From assembly GCA_910586395.1 (NCBI GenBank), contig CAJUFX010000013.1, positions 1-56,545 on the forward strand: a stretch of DNA of 56,545 bases. Reading direction: 5' to 3'. Positions 35,308 to 43,120 of this stretch are shown in pieces. A program made the position numbers and the translations under genes. Each line of letters begins with the position of its first letter. Position 1 is the stretch's first letter. This stretch comes from an uncultured Bacteroidales bacterium. Its GTDB lineage: Bacteria; Bacteroidota; Bacteroidia; Bacteroidales; P3. The notes beneath the pieces were generated by a model. It did no database searches. It was not told the origin of the DNA and saw only the letters and a list, made by a program, of their open reading frames with translations.

Positions 35308-35397
35308 ATGCCCAGCGGAAAGAAAAGAAAGAGACATAAAATGGCGACCCACAAGCGTAAAAAACGTCTGCGCAAGAATCGTCATAAGAAGAAATAG
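35308..35397 (+). CDS. 29-residue basic AURKAIP1/COX24-domain protein (bS22-like ribosomal protein)
   Basis: A tiny, very basic protein (MPSGKKRKRH...KKK) with 17 Lys or Arg residues of 29. It matches the AURKAIP1/COX24 domain found in Bacteroidota; its mycobacterial relative bS22 and mitochondrial mS38 bind the small ribosomal subunit near the decoding site. It has its own promoter, which shares 17 bases with that of the bL28 gene, and its own terminator. The ribosomal role here is inferred from these relatives. Confidence 0.85.
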   Translation: MPSGKKRKRHKMATHKRKKRLRKNRHKKK

Positions 35398-35452
35398 TTT
35401 CTCGGTCTCGCACCTTTAGCCATCTGCCTGTTTGTGCAACTTGGCTTTCATA

Positions 35453-35487
35453 AAAAAGGGGAACTCCGCATGGAGTTCCCCTTTTTG
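35453..35487. terminator. Bidirectional terminator between the bS22-like gene and the XRE gene
   Basis: AAAAAGGGGAACTCC and GGAGTTCCCCTTTTT form a 14-15 base stem with a short loop and flanking A and T runs. It can serve both converging genes. Confidence 0.88.
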
Positions 35488-35504
35488 TTTCAAGGCGGAC
35501 ACCT

Positions 35505-35726
35505 CTAAACCGTCCCGCCGTCATCCGGCCGGTATTCCAACAAATCGCCGGGCTGACAGTCCAACACCTTGCAGATGGCCTCCAGGGTGGAAAAGCGCAC
35601 GGCTTTGGCCTTGCCCGTTTTCAAAATGGACAGATTCGTGGCCGAAACGCCTATCCGTTCGGCCAGTTCGCCAGACGAAATCTTGCGCTTGGCCATCATC
35701 ACATCCACATTCACTATAATCGGCAT
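35505..35726 (-). CDS. XRE-family helix-turn-helix regulator (YozG-like)
   Basis: A 73-residue single-domain Cro/CI-type DNA-binding protein. The helix-turn-helix runs over about 18-45 (SGELAERIGVSATNLSILKTGKAKAVRF), followed by the LEAICKVLDCQPGDLLEY end typical of the YozG group. Such genes often sit next to a DUF2975 membrane protein; none is present here. Target unknown. It lies between the bS22-like gene and flotillin. Confidence 0.88.
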   Translation of the reverse strand: MPIIVNVDVMMAKRKISSGELAERIGVSATNLSILKTGKAKAVRFSTLEAICKVLDCQPGDLLEYRPDDGGTV

Positions 35727-35822
35727 ATACTGTCTTTTTTACATTGAACCATGCCCCGGCGGACGCCCCCCCGAATCCTGATCCGGACTTTCCGGGGCCG
35801 TTCACCGAAACACCGGAGCGTT

Positions 35823-37265
35823 CTATTCCGCCTCCGCCGCCTGCGTTTCCACGACCGGCCCGGGGACGGCCGCCGGTTGCGTGGCGCCTTTCAGGTAGGA
35901 CGGCAGGCTCAGCCCCGCCATCTTGAAAAGGTCTTCCATGGGCGGCACGGACTTCATCATGCCGGAAATGAAATTGGCCGTTGAAGTCGAACCGCCGCCG
36001 TTGCCCTTGCCGTTGGCGTCCCATACCGTCACCTTGTCTATCTTGATGCCCTTGACGGCCTCCACCTGCGTCTTGACGAGTTCGGGCAGTTTGTCGGCAA
36101 TCAGCATGAGTACGGCCTGTTGCGGATCGCCGGCGGCCGCATGCACCATCTGGTTGAAACCCTCGGCCTGCTTGGAAAGCACTTCCAGCATACCGCGCGC
36201 CTGCGCGTCCATCTTGGCGAAAATGGCGTCGGCCTCCCCCTTAGCCATACGGCGGATTTTCTCAGCCTCGGCTTCGGCCTCGATAATGGCCTTTTCCTTG
36301 TCAATCTGCGCCGGCACGACCACATTGGCCTGACGCGTGGCTTTTTCCCGCTCGGCACGCGCCAACTCCGCGTCGCGTTCGGACTTGTAAGCCTCTTCCA
36401 TCGCCTTGGCGGCCTGCACCTTTTCGGCCGCTATTGCGATACGCGCCGCCTCGGCCTCCTTTTCGCGGCGGTTGGCCTCCGAATTGGCAATCGCGATTTT
36501 GGAATTGTTCTCGCCTTCTATGGCCTTGGCATTGGCGTCGGCCGTACTGATACGCGTGTCGCGCACGGTTTCCGCAATCCGGATATCCTTGTCCCGGTCG
36601 GCCTCGGCCTTGCCGATTTCACCGTGGCGGTTCTGCTCGGCCACGCTCTTCTTGGCGTCGTTGATGGCCTTGGCGGCCGCCTCTTTACCCAACGCCTCGA
36701 TATAGCCCGACTCGTCGCGGATGTCGGTGACATTGACGTTGATGAGTTTCAGACCGATCTTGCGCAATTCAGCCTCCACGTTCGCGCTGACGTTGGCGAG
36801 GAATTTGTCGCGGTCGGCATTGATTTCCTCGATATCCATCGTCGCGATGACGAGACGGAGCTGCCCGAACAGGATATCGGTCGTGATGCTCTGGATGCTT
36901 TCGATCGACAGTCCCAAAAGACGCTCGGCCGCGTTCGTCATATTGTCCGGTTCGGTCGAAACGCCCACCGTAAACCGGCAGGGTACGTCCACGCGGATAT
37001 TCTGCTTGCTCAACGCATTGGTCAGGTTGCATTCGATGGAAATAGGGGTCAAATCCAAAAAAGCGTAATCCTGAAACACCGGCCAAATGAACGAGGCGCC
37101 GCCATGTATGCAACGCGCCGACGAACGGCCGCCGTTCTTGCTGCGCCGCGTCTTCCCGTAGATAACGAGGATTTTGTCGGACGGACAACGTTTGTAACGT
37201 TTGAGGATGGCCGTGAACGTGACGAACACGACGGCCACGATAATGAGAATCAGATAGACTGCCAT
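35823..37265 (-). CDS. Flotillin-like SPFH/band-7 membrane scaffold protein
   Basis: A 480-residue protein with one N-terminal membrane helix (about 3-20) and an SPFH/band-7 domain (about 25-200). A long Ala/Glu/Lys coiled coil (about 200-350) has many AEA/EKA repeats, and a C-terminal part runs from about 350. Flotillins organise ordered membrane domains. The tail after about 400 is Gly/Ser-rich, then Pro/Ala-rich. NfeD lies just upstream on the same strand, the usual partnership. Confidence 0.93.
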   Translation of the reverse strand: MAVYLILIIVAVVFVTFTAILKRYKRCPSDKILVIYGKTRRSKNGGRSSARCIHGGASFIWPVFQDYAFLDLTPISIECNLTNALSKQNIRVDVPCRFTVGVSTEPDNMTNAAERLLGLSIESIQSITTDILFGQLRLVIATMDIEEINADRDKFLANVSANVEAELRKIGLKLINVNVTDIRDESGYIEALGKEAAAKAINDAKKSVAEQNRHGEIGKAEADRDKDIRIAETVRDTRISTADANAKAIEGENNSKIAIANSEANRREKEAEAARIAIAAEKVQAAKAMEEAYKSERDAELARAEREKATRQANVVVPAQIDKEKAIIEAEAEAEKIRRMAKGEADAIFAKMDAQARGMLEVLSKQAEGFNQMVHAAAGDPQQAVLMLIADKLPELVKTQVEAVKGIKIDKVTVWDANGKGNGGGSTSTANFISGMMKSVPPMEDLFKMAGLSLPSYLKGATQPAAVPGPVVETQAAEAE

Positions 37266-37352
37266 GATGTTATGGTTTTAATTGGTTATTATATCCGTGT
37301 TCATGAATGGGGGCCGGCGGGCAACCGACGAAAGCAAGATATGTCCCGGCGA

Positions 37353-37964
37353 CTACACAATCAGCGAATTGAGTTCCTCTACCAGCAACGTATGGCTGTT
37401 CAAGACCTCCACGACCTTTATCGGCTTACCCGTTTTGATTTCGTCCCCGTCCGTCACGGCATGGTATTCGCGCACGGAGCCGTTGATCGTAATCTGCACC
37501 TGACCTTCCCCCTTGCGCTCGGCCGGAATCGTCAGATAGACCTGCCCCTGACAGCCGGTCCCCGACTCAAACACGTTGATGTTGCCCGATTGCTGCATGG
37601 AACTGAGCCATTTGAACAGATACATGACCACGGCCACCAACGCGACGCCTATGACGATGGAAACCAGCATCAGCCAACCGATGGAACCGATATGGTCGCG
37701 CAAGAGAATGGCCGACCAACCGAAACCGAGCAGAAAATTGACCAAGTTGCGGAACGTGTAGAGGTTCATGCCCGGATCGGCGTCCAGGGTGGCCAAATCG
37801 TCGAAACCCGCGGAGACATCCCCGTCAAAACCGCCGTCCCCGCCGCCTATGCCGACAAATGTCAAAATACTTTGAATAACGAATATCAGCGAAGCCGACA
37901 ACGTTATACCCCACAGCACCTTCATCAGAAGGTCGAGGGAGTCCCACCAAGTTGCTATCATCAT
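37353..37964 (-). CDS. NfeD-like membrane protein, flotillin partner
   Basis: A 203-residue protein: membrane helices at about 15-35 and a pair at about 70-115, then a C-terminal OB-fold-like domain (about 130-203, TGCQGQVYLTIPAERKGEGQVQITINGSVREYHAV). This is the short NfeD form that occurs next to flotillins. Start: ATG at 37964, with another ATG directly after it; an earlier ATG at 38006 is possible but would add a hydrophilic stretch. It is 87 bases before the flotillin gene. Confidence 0.86.
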   Translation of the reverse strand: MMIATWWDSLDLLMKVLWGITLSASLIFVIQSILTFVGIGGGDGGFDGDVSAGFDDLATLDADPGMNLYTFRNLVNFLLGFGWSAILLRDHIGSIGWLMLVSIVIGVALVAVVMYLFKWLSSMQQSGNINVFESGTGCQGQVYLTIPAERKGEGQVQITINGSVREYHAVTDGDEIKTGKPIKVVEVLNSHTLLVEELNSLIV

Positions 37965-38032
37965 ATTTATATTTATTAAGGAGTCCTGTTCCCAAAACGG
38001 CGGCACCCCGACCGTCCGACCGTTTGCAACAA

Positions 38033-38040
38033 CAAAACTA
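38033..38040 (-). promoter_or_regulatory. -7 box upstream of the NfeD-flotillin operon
   Basis: TAGTTTTG on the minus strand, about 70 bases before the NfeD start, in T-rich sequence. The -33 element is unclear. Confidence 0.4.
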
Positions 38041-38132
38041 CAAAAAAATATCGAAAAACATAAATAATTATAAAAATCTCAGAAAAAATTTTCACGCTCG
38101 TGATTTTTTCCAACACCGCCCCGTGCATAACA

Positions 38133-38164
38133 TTTGGTTTTATGAAAAATAATAGCGACCTTTG
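38133..38164 (+). promoter_or_regulatory. Promoter of the bL28 gene
   Basis: TTTG, 20 bases, GACCTTTG (38157-38164). The bases from 38158 to 38174 are identical to 35252-35268 at the bS22-like gene. Confidence 0.6.
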
Positions 38165-38203
38165 CACTCCTTTTTGTGAAAGAACTAAAAACCTAATTGA
38201 GCC

Positions 38204-38443
38204 ATGTCGAAAGTTTGTGAAATTACGGGAAAACGGGTCATCAGCGGTAACCACGTATCGCACTCCAATATCAAGACCAAACGCAAATTCTACCCGAATC
38301 TGCAGGTCAAGAAGTTCTACGTACCCGAAGTGGATGCTTGGGTCACGCTGAAAGTATCGGCGCGCGGCATCAAGAACATCAGCAAGAAAGGCGTTTACAA
38401 CTGTCTTTTGGAAGCTGAAGCCAACGGCTTGATTCGTTTATAA
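38204..38443 (+). CDS. rpmB: Large-subunit ribosomal protein bL28
   Basis: The 79-residue protein begins MSKVCEITGKRVISGNHVSHSNIKTKRKF, the typical bL28 start, and continues with WVTLKVSARGIKNISKKG. Length is normal for the Bacteroidota form. The usual partner rpmG (bL33) does not follow; instead a terminator closes a single-gene unit. Confidence 0.96.
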   Translation: MSKVCEITGKRVISGNHVSHSNIKTKRKFYPNLQVKKFYVPEVDAWVTLKVSARGIKNISKKGVYNCLLEAEANGLIRL

Positions 38444-38516
38444 GACGATTCGAATCTTCTCAAAGAGGATTCCATCGTTTCCATATCGGAAGATTTTTTC
38501 ATATCGAAAGATTTTC

Positions 38517-38546
38517 AAGAGCCATCCGCAAGGGTGGCTCTTTTAT
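38517..38546 (+). terminator. Terminator after rpmB
   Basis: AGAGCCATCC and GGGTGGCTCT form a 9-10 base stem with a short loop, followed by TTTTATTTTA. Confidence 0.85.
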
Positions 38547-38570
38547 TTTATCCCGTTTGCGGGACAAGAC

Positions 38571-38610
38571 GACGGACGGCAAGGACAAGCGACGGACAGC
38601 AAGGACAAGC
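38571..38610. repeat. Two tandem copies of a 20-base unit
   Basis: GACGGACGGCAAGGACAAGC is followed directly by the same unit with one change, and then by the start of a third. It lies in the gap between rpmB and the porin gene, where no gene is seen. Confidence 0.7.
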
Positions 38611-38674
38611 CGACGGGGAGACCGCCGCGAAAGAGCCGGCGCATGACCGGAGCCGGCATACGGCCATGCGCCCG

Positions 38675-40015
38675 TCACTTGATTTGAAAATACCAGCGGA
38701 CGCCGAGATAGACGGCATATTCATCCACATGCCGTTTGCCCAACAATACCTCAACCCATTCCGGCTTGTAATCGTAGTAGCGGTACATGAACGCGAGGTG
38801 GGCGCGCAACGGCAGGCGCGCGAACGGCATATACTCGACGGCGGCCGAAACGCCATAACGCGCGAACATGCTTTCGCGCAATTCCGTATCGTAACGGTAA
38901 TCGAACGTGCCTTTGAGAATGGCGTTCCAACGCGGATGGAAACGGTATTCCACGTTCAGGGCCGCCGACTGATCCTTCACATAATGGTTCAGCACCGTAT
39001 CGACGCCGAGATTCGGATAATGAAAAGTCGAAGTCTCTATATAACGGCCGGTATAGTAATCCAACGTGGCTTTCCATGGTCCTTTCTGAAACTTCAGGCC
39101 ACCCGTCACGAAAAACAGATCGTGGCGCACCGCGTTGTTGAACAGCGTGACCGAAACGGCGGGTTGAAACACGCCGTTGAAGAAATCGCCGACGTAACGC
39201 AACGTCCACGCGAACGAATTGCGCGTATCGGTAAAATTGACGGGACTGCTGTTGATGACCTGAAAAGCCACGTGCTGGTTGTAGAACCGATAATCGAGGC
39301 TAACCCCCGTCCCCACGCCGTCAATCTTGTCGTTGATGACGGTGGCCACATACATGTCGGCATAATTCTGATCGTACTCCCAGGCCGCGAACAAAAGGTC
39401 CTGACGTCCGACGGTCAGGCTGAAATTCTTGATATCGAGAGCCACCCAGGCCTTGTTCAACGCACTGCCCGCATTGTCGCGGTAGGTGCCGCCGGAGGAC
39501 GTCAAACGCAACTTGACGTAATAGCGCACTTGCGGCAAGACCCGGCCGTCAAACACGAGTTTGAGGCTCGGAATGTTGAACTGCACGTCGTTTTCGCCCG
39601 CCCGGTTCTGCACCAGCTGCAGATCCACACGGGCATCGATGCCGAAGCCGAACTGGTTCCAAAGTTCGGAAAAGAACTTGTGCGCCTTGGTTTCCCCCAC
39701 CGCCTTGACGACAGCCTTATCCACCGCGCTGTCCACGGCCGCGTCCACAGCCTTGTCCACGGCCGCGTCTATGGCGCGGTCCACGCGGGCTCTTTCCGCG
39801 GAATCCAACGCCACCTGCAACGTGTCGCAATAAGCGGCGACGGTATCGGCCGGAACCGACCGGGGGAACGCCACAACCGACGTCCCCGTGCCGGACGCCA
39901 AAGCCGGGACGGACAGGTTAGACGCAAAAACCGACGTCATGGCGCACAAGGCCGCCCCCCGTAAAACCATCCGCCGCCAATAGACAAATTTCGTGTTCAC
40001 TCCGCTCGTATTCAT
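38675..40015 (-). CDS. Porin-like outer-membrane beta-barrel with N-terminal coiled-coil-like repeat
   Basis: About 446 residues. After a signal sequence comes an Ala/Val/Asp repeat (39698-39787), in which AVDK, AVDA and AVDS-type tetrads recur. The rest resembles phosphate-selective porins O/P: FGIDARVDLQLVQ, LKLVFDGRVLPQVRYYVKLRL, LTVGRQDLLFAAWEYDQN, and a barrel ending WYFQIK with a terminal aromatic. The start at 40015 is preferred; 40030 would overlap gldB. It follows the GldB-like gene by 11 bases. Confidence 0.82.
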   Translation of the reverse strand: MNTSGVNTKFVYWRRMVLRGAALCAMTSVFASNLSVPALASGTGTSVVAFPRSVPADTVAAYCDTLQVALDSAERARVDRAIDAAVDKAVDAAVDSAVDKAVVKAVGETKAHKFFSELWNQFGFGIDARVDLQLVQNRAGENDVQFNIPSLKLVFDGRVLPQVRYYVKLRLTSSGGTYRDNAGSALNKAWVALDIKNFSLTVGRQDLLFAAWEYDQNYADMYVATVINDKIDGVGTGVSLDYRFYNQHVAFQVINSSPVNFTDTRNSFAWTLRYVGDFFNGVFQPAVSVTLFNNAVRHDLFFVTGGLKFQKGPWKATLDYYTGRYIETSTFHYPNLGVDTVLNHYVKDQSAALNVEYRFHPRWNAILKGTFDYRYDTELRESMFARYGVSAAVEYMPFARLPLRAHLAFMYRYYDYKPEWVEVLLGKRHVDEYAVYLGVRWYFQIK

Positions 40016-40026
40016 GCCGCTTCCAA

Positions 40027-41094
40027 TCAAGGTTTATAGCCCGAAATACGCAACACGTCCTGAGCCGGCCGCGTCCACAGTTCGGGATCGTCGGCCGGCA
40101 CACGCTGCAGATAACGGCTCACGATACGCCAGCCGATATACTGCACGAGCCGGGGCGGCGCGTCCTCAAACGCCAGATTGCCGGGACCATCGTTGATATA
40201 ATGTTTAGTCCGGTTCAAATCGGTTTCATAAAGCAACCGCTCTTTCATCCAATGATGCCACAACGCGGCTTCATTGGCCTTGCACCACTGCCACTGCGCC
40301 TCGTCGTAAAACAGTTTCTGCCTTTCATCCGTTTCCGGCAACAGCCGGTCCACGATACAAAGGATTTTACCCTGATAGACGATTTCGTCCAACAGTGTCC
40401 CCATGGCCGTCAGCCCCTGAGCCGAGGCCGGTTCAAGCCCCTCCGACAAGCCGTCCGAAGTGGCGGCCGCCCGCGACGGAAGCCGGGCGACGGCCACGGC
40501 CTGCGCCACTTCCACAGGTAGAGCCGCAGGCCCCATGCGCCGGGCGATGTAAGCGGGAAAACCCGCCTCGCGGTAAGCGGCGGCGCGGTCGGGCAAGTAC
40601 AGGTCCAGCCCCAGCGAAAGCACGCTGTCGGCATAGACCACGCGGCGCGGATAATCCAAGCCCGAAATATACGTATAGACCTTGGGCGGTTGCCAATCCG
40701 GGAACAAGACCCGCGCCCGCGCGAACATGCGGCCTAATTCGGCTTCCAGATGGCCGCCGTCACCGTAAAAGGCCTCGACTGCCGCATAAGTTTCCCGCAC
40801 CCACGGGTCCTGCACAAAAAGCCGCAGTTGCAAGACATTCAACGTATCGGATAAATCCGCCCCGGCCAAATAAGGCGGATATGCCGCGGCCAAAGCCGGC
40901 AAAGCCGATGCCACGCTATCGGGCGGCAAGGCCATGAGCGCGCATTCGTAACGATGCAGGTGCACCGGAAGAGGCGCAGGCGGTCTGTTCCGGCCGCAAC
41001 CGGAAACCATCAACAGCAAAAACACCGTGAACGCGGAGCCAAACGCCCTAACGGCAACGTTTTCCCGCTTTACATTCAGACTTGGTCTCTTCAT
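40027..41094 (-). CDS. gldB: GldB-like gliding-motility lipoprotein
   Basis: A 355-residue lipoprotein (lipobox LMVSGC, C33). Family signs include GLDLYLPDRAAAYREAGFPAYIARRM, a LLDEIVYQGKILCIVDRLLPETD block, QWQWCKANEAALWHHWMKERLLYETD, and YIGWRIVSRYLQR near the end. Those last segments match GldB, an essential gliding lipoprotein in Flavobacterium that occurs in many T9SS-bearing Bacteroidota whether or not they glide. The ATG at 41094 was chosen because it gives the signal peptide. It lies between two outer-membrane protein genes and close to porU. Confidence 0.82.
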   Translation of the reverse strand: MKRPSLNVKRENVAVRAFGSAFTVFLLLMVSGCGRNRPPAPLPVHLHRYECALMALPPDSVASALPALAAAYPPYLAGADLSDTLNVLQLRLFVQDPWVRETYAAVEAFYGDGGHLEAELGRMFARARVLFPDWQPPKVYTYISGLDYPRRVVYADSVLSLGLDLYLPDRAAAYREAGFPAYIARRMGPAALPVEVAQAVAVARLPSRAAATSDGLSEGLEPASAQGLTAMGTLLDEIVYQGKILCIVDRLLPETDERQKLFYDEAQWQWCKANEAALWHHWMKERLLYETDLNRTKHYINDGPGNLAFEDAPPRLVQYIGWRIVSRYLQRVPADDPELWTRPAQDVLRISGYKP

Positions 41095-41146
41095 GTCGTG
41101 AAGTTTTATATGGATCCGCCCGGCTTCGACCCAGCGGCAGATCACA

Positions 41147-41863
41147 CTAAAATATCGTGAACCGCAACAGAAACTCGAAATGTCCCATCGTGAATTTCTG
41201 ACCGGCAACGCGCATAACCGTCAGAAGTTCGTGTTCGTAACGCAACGCGATGCAGGCGAACGCATAATGCAACCCGCATTCCAGCCGAAGCCCCATCGAA
41301 TTGAGCCAAGGTTGGTCGAGAACATTCTGCCGGTTGATGCTGATATACGGTTCACTCCCCCTATTGGACGGAAAATTACCCACGACACACCCCAACAATG
41401 TCAGATTCATCGTGGACGTCCGCGGCCAAAACCGGTACCCCACGCCCACGGCCGGCACCAAATCGATATAGTCGGCCTTTATCTCGAAGTCGCCGTACGC
41501 GGTATCGGCCGAATGGCCTTTGGCCCGCAACGTGGCCGATCCGACGCCCAATTCCAGATGCAGGAACCACTGTCTGGATTCGGCGAAATCCCATTCAAAA
41601 AACGCACTGCCGCTGAAGCCGACTTTGGTTTTAGGCTTTCCGAACGTCCAAGGCGTTCCCTTGGCCGGATAGGTCGTATGGACGCCACCGCCCGCCTGTA
41701 TGCCGAAATGAATGTCATCAGAGGCCGTGGAAACGATGGTGGATTGGGACCGACCGACCGCCAAAAGCCCAAGCAGCATGCAAAAACAGAGCGGGATGCG
41801 TCCTGCGACTGACCGACGGCCACCGCTTTTGCTTTTTTCCGCTTTTTTGGCGTAACTTTGCAT
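41147..41863 (-). CDS. Outer-membrane beta-barrel protein
   Basis: A 238-residue protein with a basic start, a hydrophobic signal segment (about 25-40) and a likely cut after VGRSQ. The rest alternates polar and hydrophobic residues in 8-strand style and ends in FLLRFTIF with a terminal aromatic. It resembles the small Bacteroidota OMP_b-brl group without being assignable further. Start: the ATG at 41863; an upstream extension overlaps the divergent gene. It is the first gene of the beta-barrel/gldB/porin operon. Confidence 0.78.
   Translation of the reverse strand: MQSYAKKAEKSKSGGRRSVAGRIPLCFCMLLGLLAVGRSQSTIVSTASDDIHFGIQAGGGVHTTYPAKGTPWTFGKPKTKVGFSGSAFFEWDFAESRQWFLHLELGVGSATLRAKGHSADTAYGDFEIKADYIDLVPAVGVGYRFWPRTSTMNLTLLGCVVGNFPSNRGSEPYISINRQNVLDQPWLNSMGLRLECGLHYAFACIALRYEHELLTVMRVAGQKFTMGHFEFLLRFTIF
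41853..41860 (+). promoter_or_regulatory. -7 box of the plus-strand gene at 41931, inside the divergent gene
   Basis: TAACTTTG lies in codons 2-4 of the minus-strand gene. A possible -33 TTTTG is about 21 bases upstream. The predicted leader is about 65 bases. Confidence 0.55.
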
Positions 41864-41913
41864 ATTAGGATAAAATTGCAGTATCCCCGATGGGGTTTTC
41901 GCTAATTTTAGAA

Positions 41914-41921
41914 CAAAATTA
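41914..41921 (-). promoter_or_regulatory. -7 box of the minus-strand gene at 41863
   Basis: TAATTTTG on the minus strand, 50 bases before the ATG at 41863 and only 10 bases from the ATG of the divergent gene. The two transcripts would overlap at their 5' ends. Confidence 0.45.
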
Positions 41922-41930
41922 GATAAAAAA

Positions 41931-42974
41931 ATGAAAAAAACAGCATGGATTCTGGTAGCGGCCCTCCTTTTGGACGGTGCCGTGCCGTGCTCGACCTCCG
42001 TCGCGGCCCAATCCAACAAGCCCGTTTTCATCGACAGTCCGGCCTACGTACTGCAAAACGGCGGCGGCACCGGCACATCGGCCGAAGCCACACGACCGGC
42101 CACGACGGCACAGACGCCCGCAACAACGCCGACGACCGCAACGTCTCGGGCCGCCGCACACAGACCGGCCGCGACGACGACCTATGCCAACGCGTCCGGT
42201 TCAGAAACAACCGCCGCCGTTGCCGCGAAACCGACGAACAAGACAACGGCGCAATCCAAAGCGGACAAGCCGCGCAGTCCGTTGGCGCGCCAAGGCAAAC
42301 TCGTGTACGTTTCTTTCGACGTCGCGCCCGTTTTCAACTGGTACGCCAACATCGCCCGGCCTTTCGACCGCAAGGGATGCCGGGTCATCGTCAATCCCAC
42401 GCTCTCGGTCGATTTCGATTTGGGCTATTATATGTTGCTCGGAACCGGCGTTTCGTTCAACACCACCGGCGGCCGCCTGCAATTCCCGTCCGATTACGTC
42501 AATCAATACGAATCGTCCGGATTTTCGTCTTACAATCAAGTCTTGCGTTCCTATACGGTTTCCTATATCGAGATACCGCTCGTCTTCCGCGTCCAAAGCG
42601 ACGACATGAACGGTTGGCGCGTTTTCGGATCGGTGGCCGGCCATTTCGGCGTACGCGTCCTGGCCAAATACCGCGACACCTACGATGATTTCGCCTACCG
42701 CCCCCCTCTTACTGACGCCCCGCAAACGCCGCTCTTAAACGGCACACTGATACGCGAGGGAAAGTTCAACAAGCAGACCAACCTTTGGAGCGTAGCCTTG
42801 GGACTCAAATTCGGCGCGTCGTATCAAGTGGCCGATGCCTTGGCCCTGCGCTTCGGCATCGGTTACCGTTACGGTTTCCTCGACGCTTTTACCAAACGGC
42901 ACGAACAACCGAACGGCATCTACCCGCACATGAAACCGCAGCAATTCGAGATTTTCGCGGGCATTACTTTTTAA
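41931..42974 (+). CDS. Outer-membrane beta-barrel protein with Thr/Ala-rich linker (PorT-family-like)
   Basis: A 347-residue protein: signal peptide (about 1-26), a Thr/Ala/Pro-rich linker (about 45-120), then a barrel domain (about 125-347). The domain includes VSFDVAPVFNWYANI, LGTGVSFNTTGG and YTVSYIEIPLVFRV, and ends FEIFAGITF. The barrel resembles proteins annotated as PorT family (OMP_b-brl_2). True PorT/SprT is a T9SS component, but the similarity is too general to call it that. The neighbourhood (gldB, nadE, porU) is the reason to consider a secretion role. Confidence 0.75.
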   Translation: MKKTAWILVAALLLDGAVPCSTSVAAQSNKPVFIDSPAYVLQNGGGTGTSAEATRPATTAQTPATTPTTATSRAAAHRPAATTTYANASGSETTAAVAAKPTNKTTAQSKADKPRSPLARQGKLVYVSFDVAPVFNWYANIARPFDRKGCRVIVNPTLSVDFDLGYYMLLGTGVSFNTTGGRLQFPSDYVNQYESSGFSSYNQVLRSYTVSYIEIPLVFRVQSDDMNGWRVFGSVAGHFGVRVLAKYRDTYDDFAYRPPLTDAPQTPLLNGTLIREGKFNKQTNLWSVALGLKFGASYQVADALALRFGIGYRYGFLDAFTKRHEQPNGIYPHMKPQQFEIFAGITF

Positions 42975-42990
42975 CGGGTGACCCGACGTT

Positions 42991-43073
42991 TTTGAGCGAC
43001 CCGATACTTTGAACGACCCGATACTTTGAGCGACCCGATACTTTGAGCGACCCGATACTTTGAACGACCCGAC
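42991..43073. repeat. Tandem repeat of a 17-base unit, nearly five copies
   Basis: Units at 42991, 43008, 43025 and 43042 read TTTGAGCGACCCGATAC or the same with AACG for AGCG; a fifth, shortened copy starts at 43059. It fills most of the gap between the beta-barrel gene and nadE. Confidence 0.9.
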
Positions 43074-43120
43074 TTATAAAACCTATATGCCTTGACGCAA
43101 ACCAATAGCCACCATACGAC

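Noticed and set aside
36120..37979. 619-codon open frame on the plus strand across flotillin and NfeD
   Set aside because: A shadow of a long Ala/Glu/Lys coiled coil; no domain or signal, and it crosses two well-supported genes.
41931..42974. Naming the barrel protein PorT
   Set aside because: Only general OMP_b-brl similarity and neighbourhood support it; no PorT-specific motif is visible.
42991..43073. CRISPR array
   Set aside because: Units are contiguous 17-mers with no spacers.
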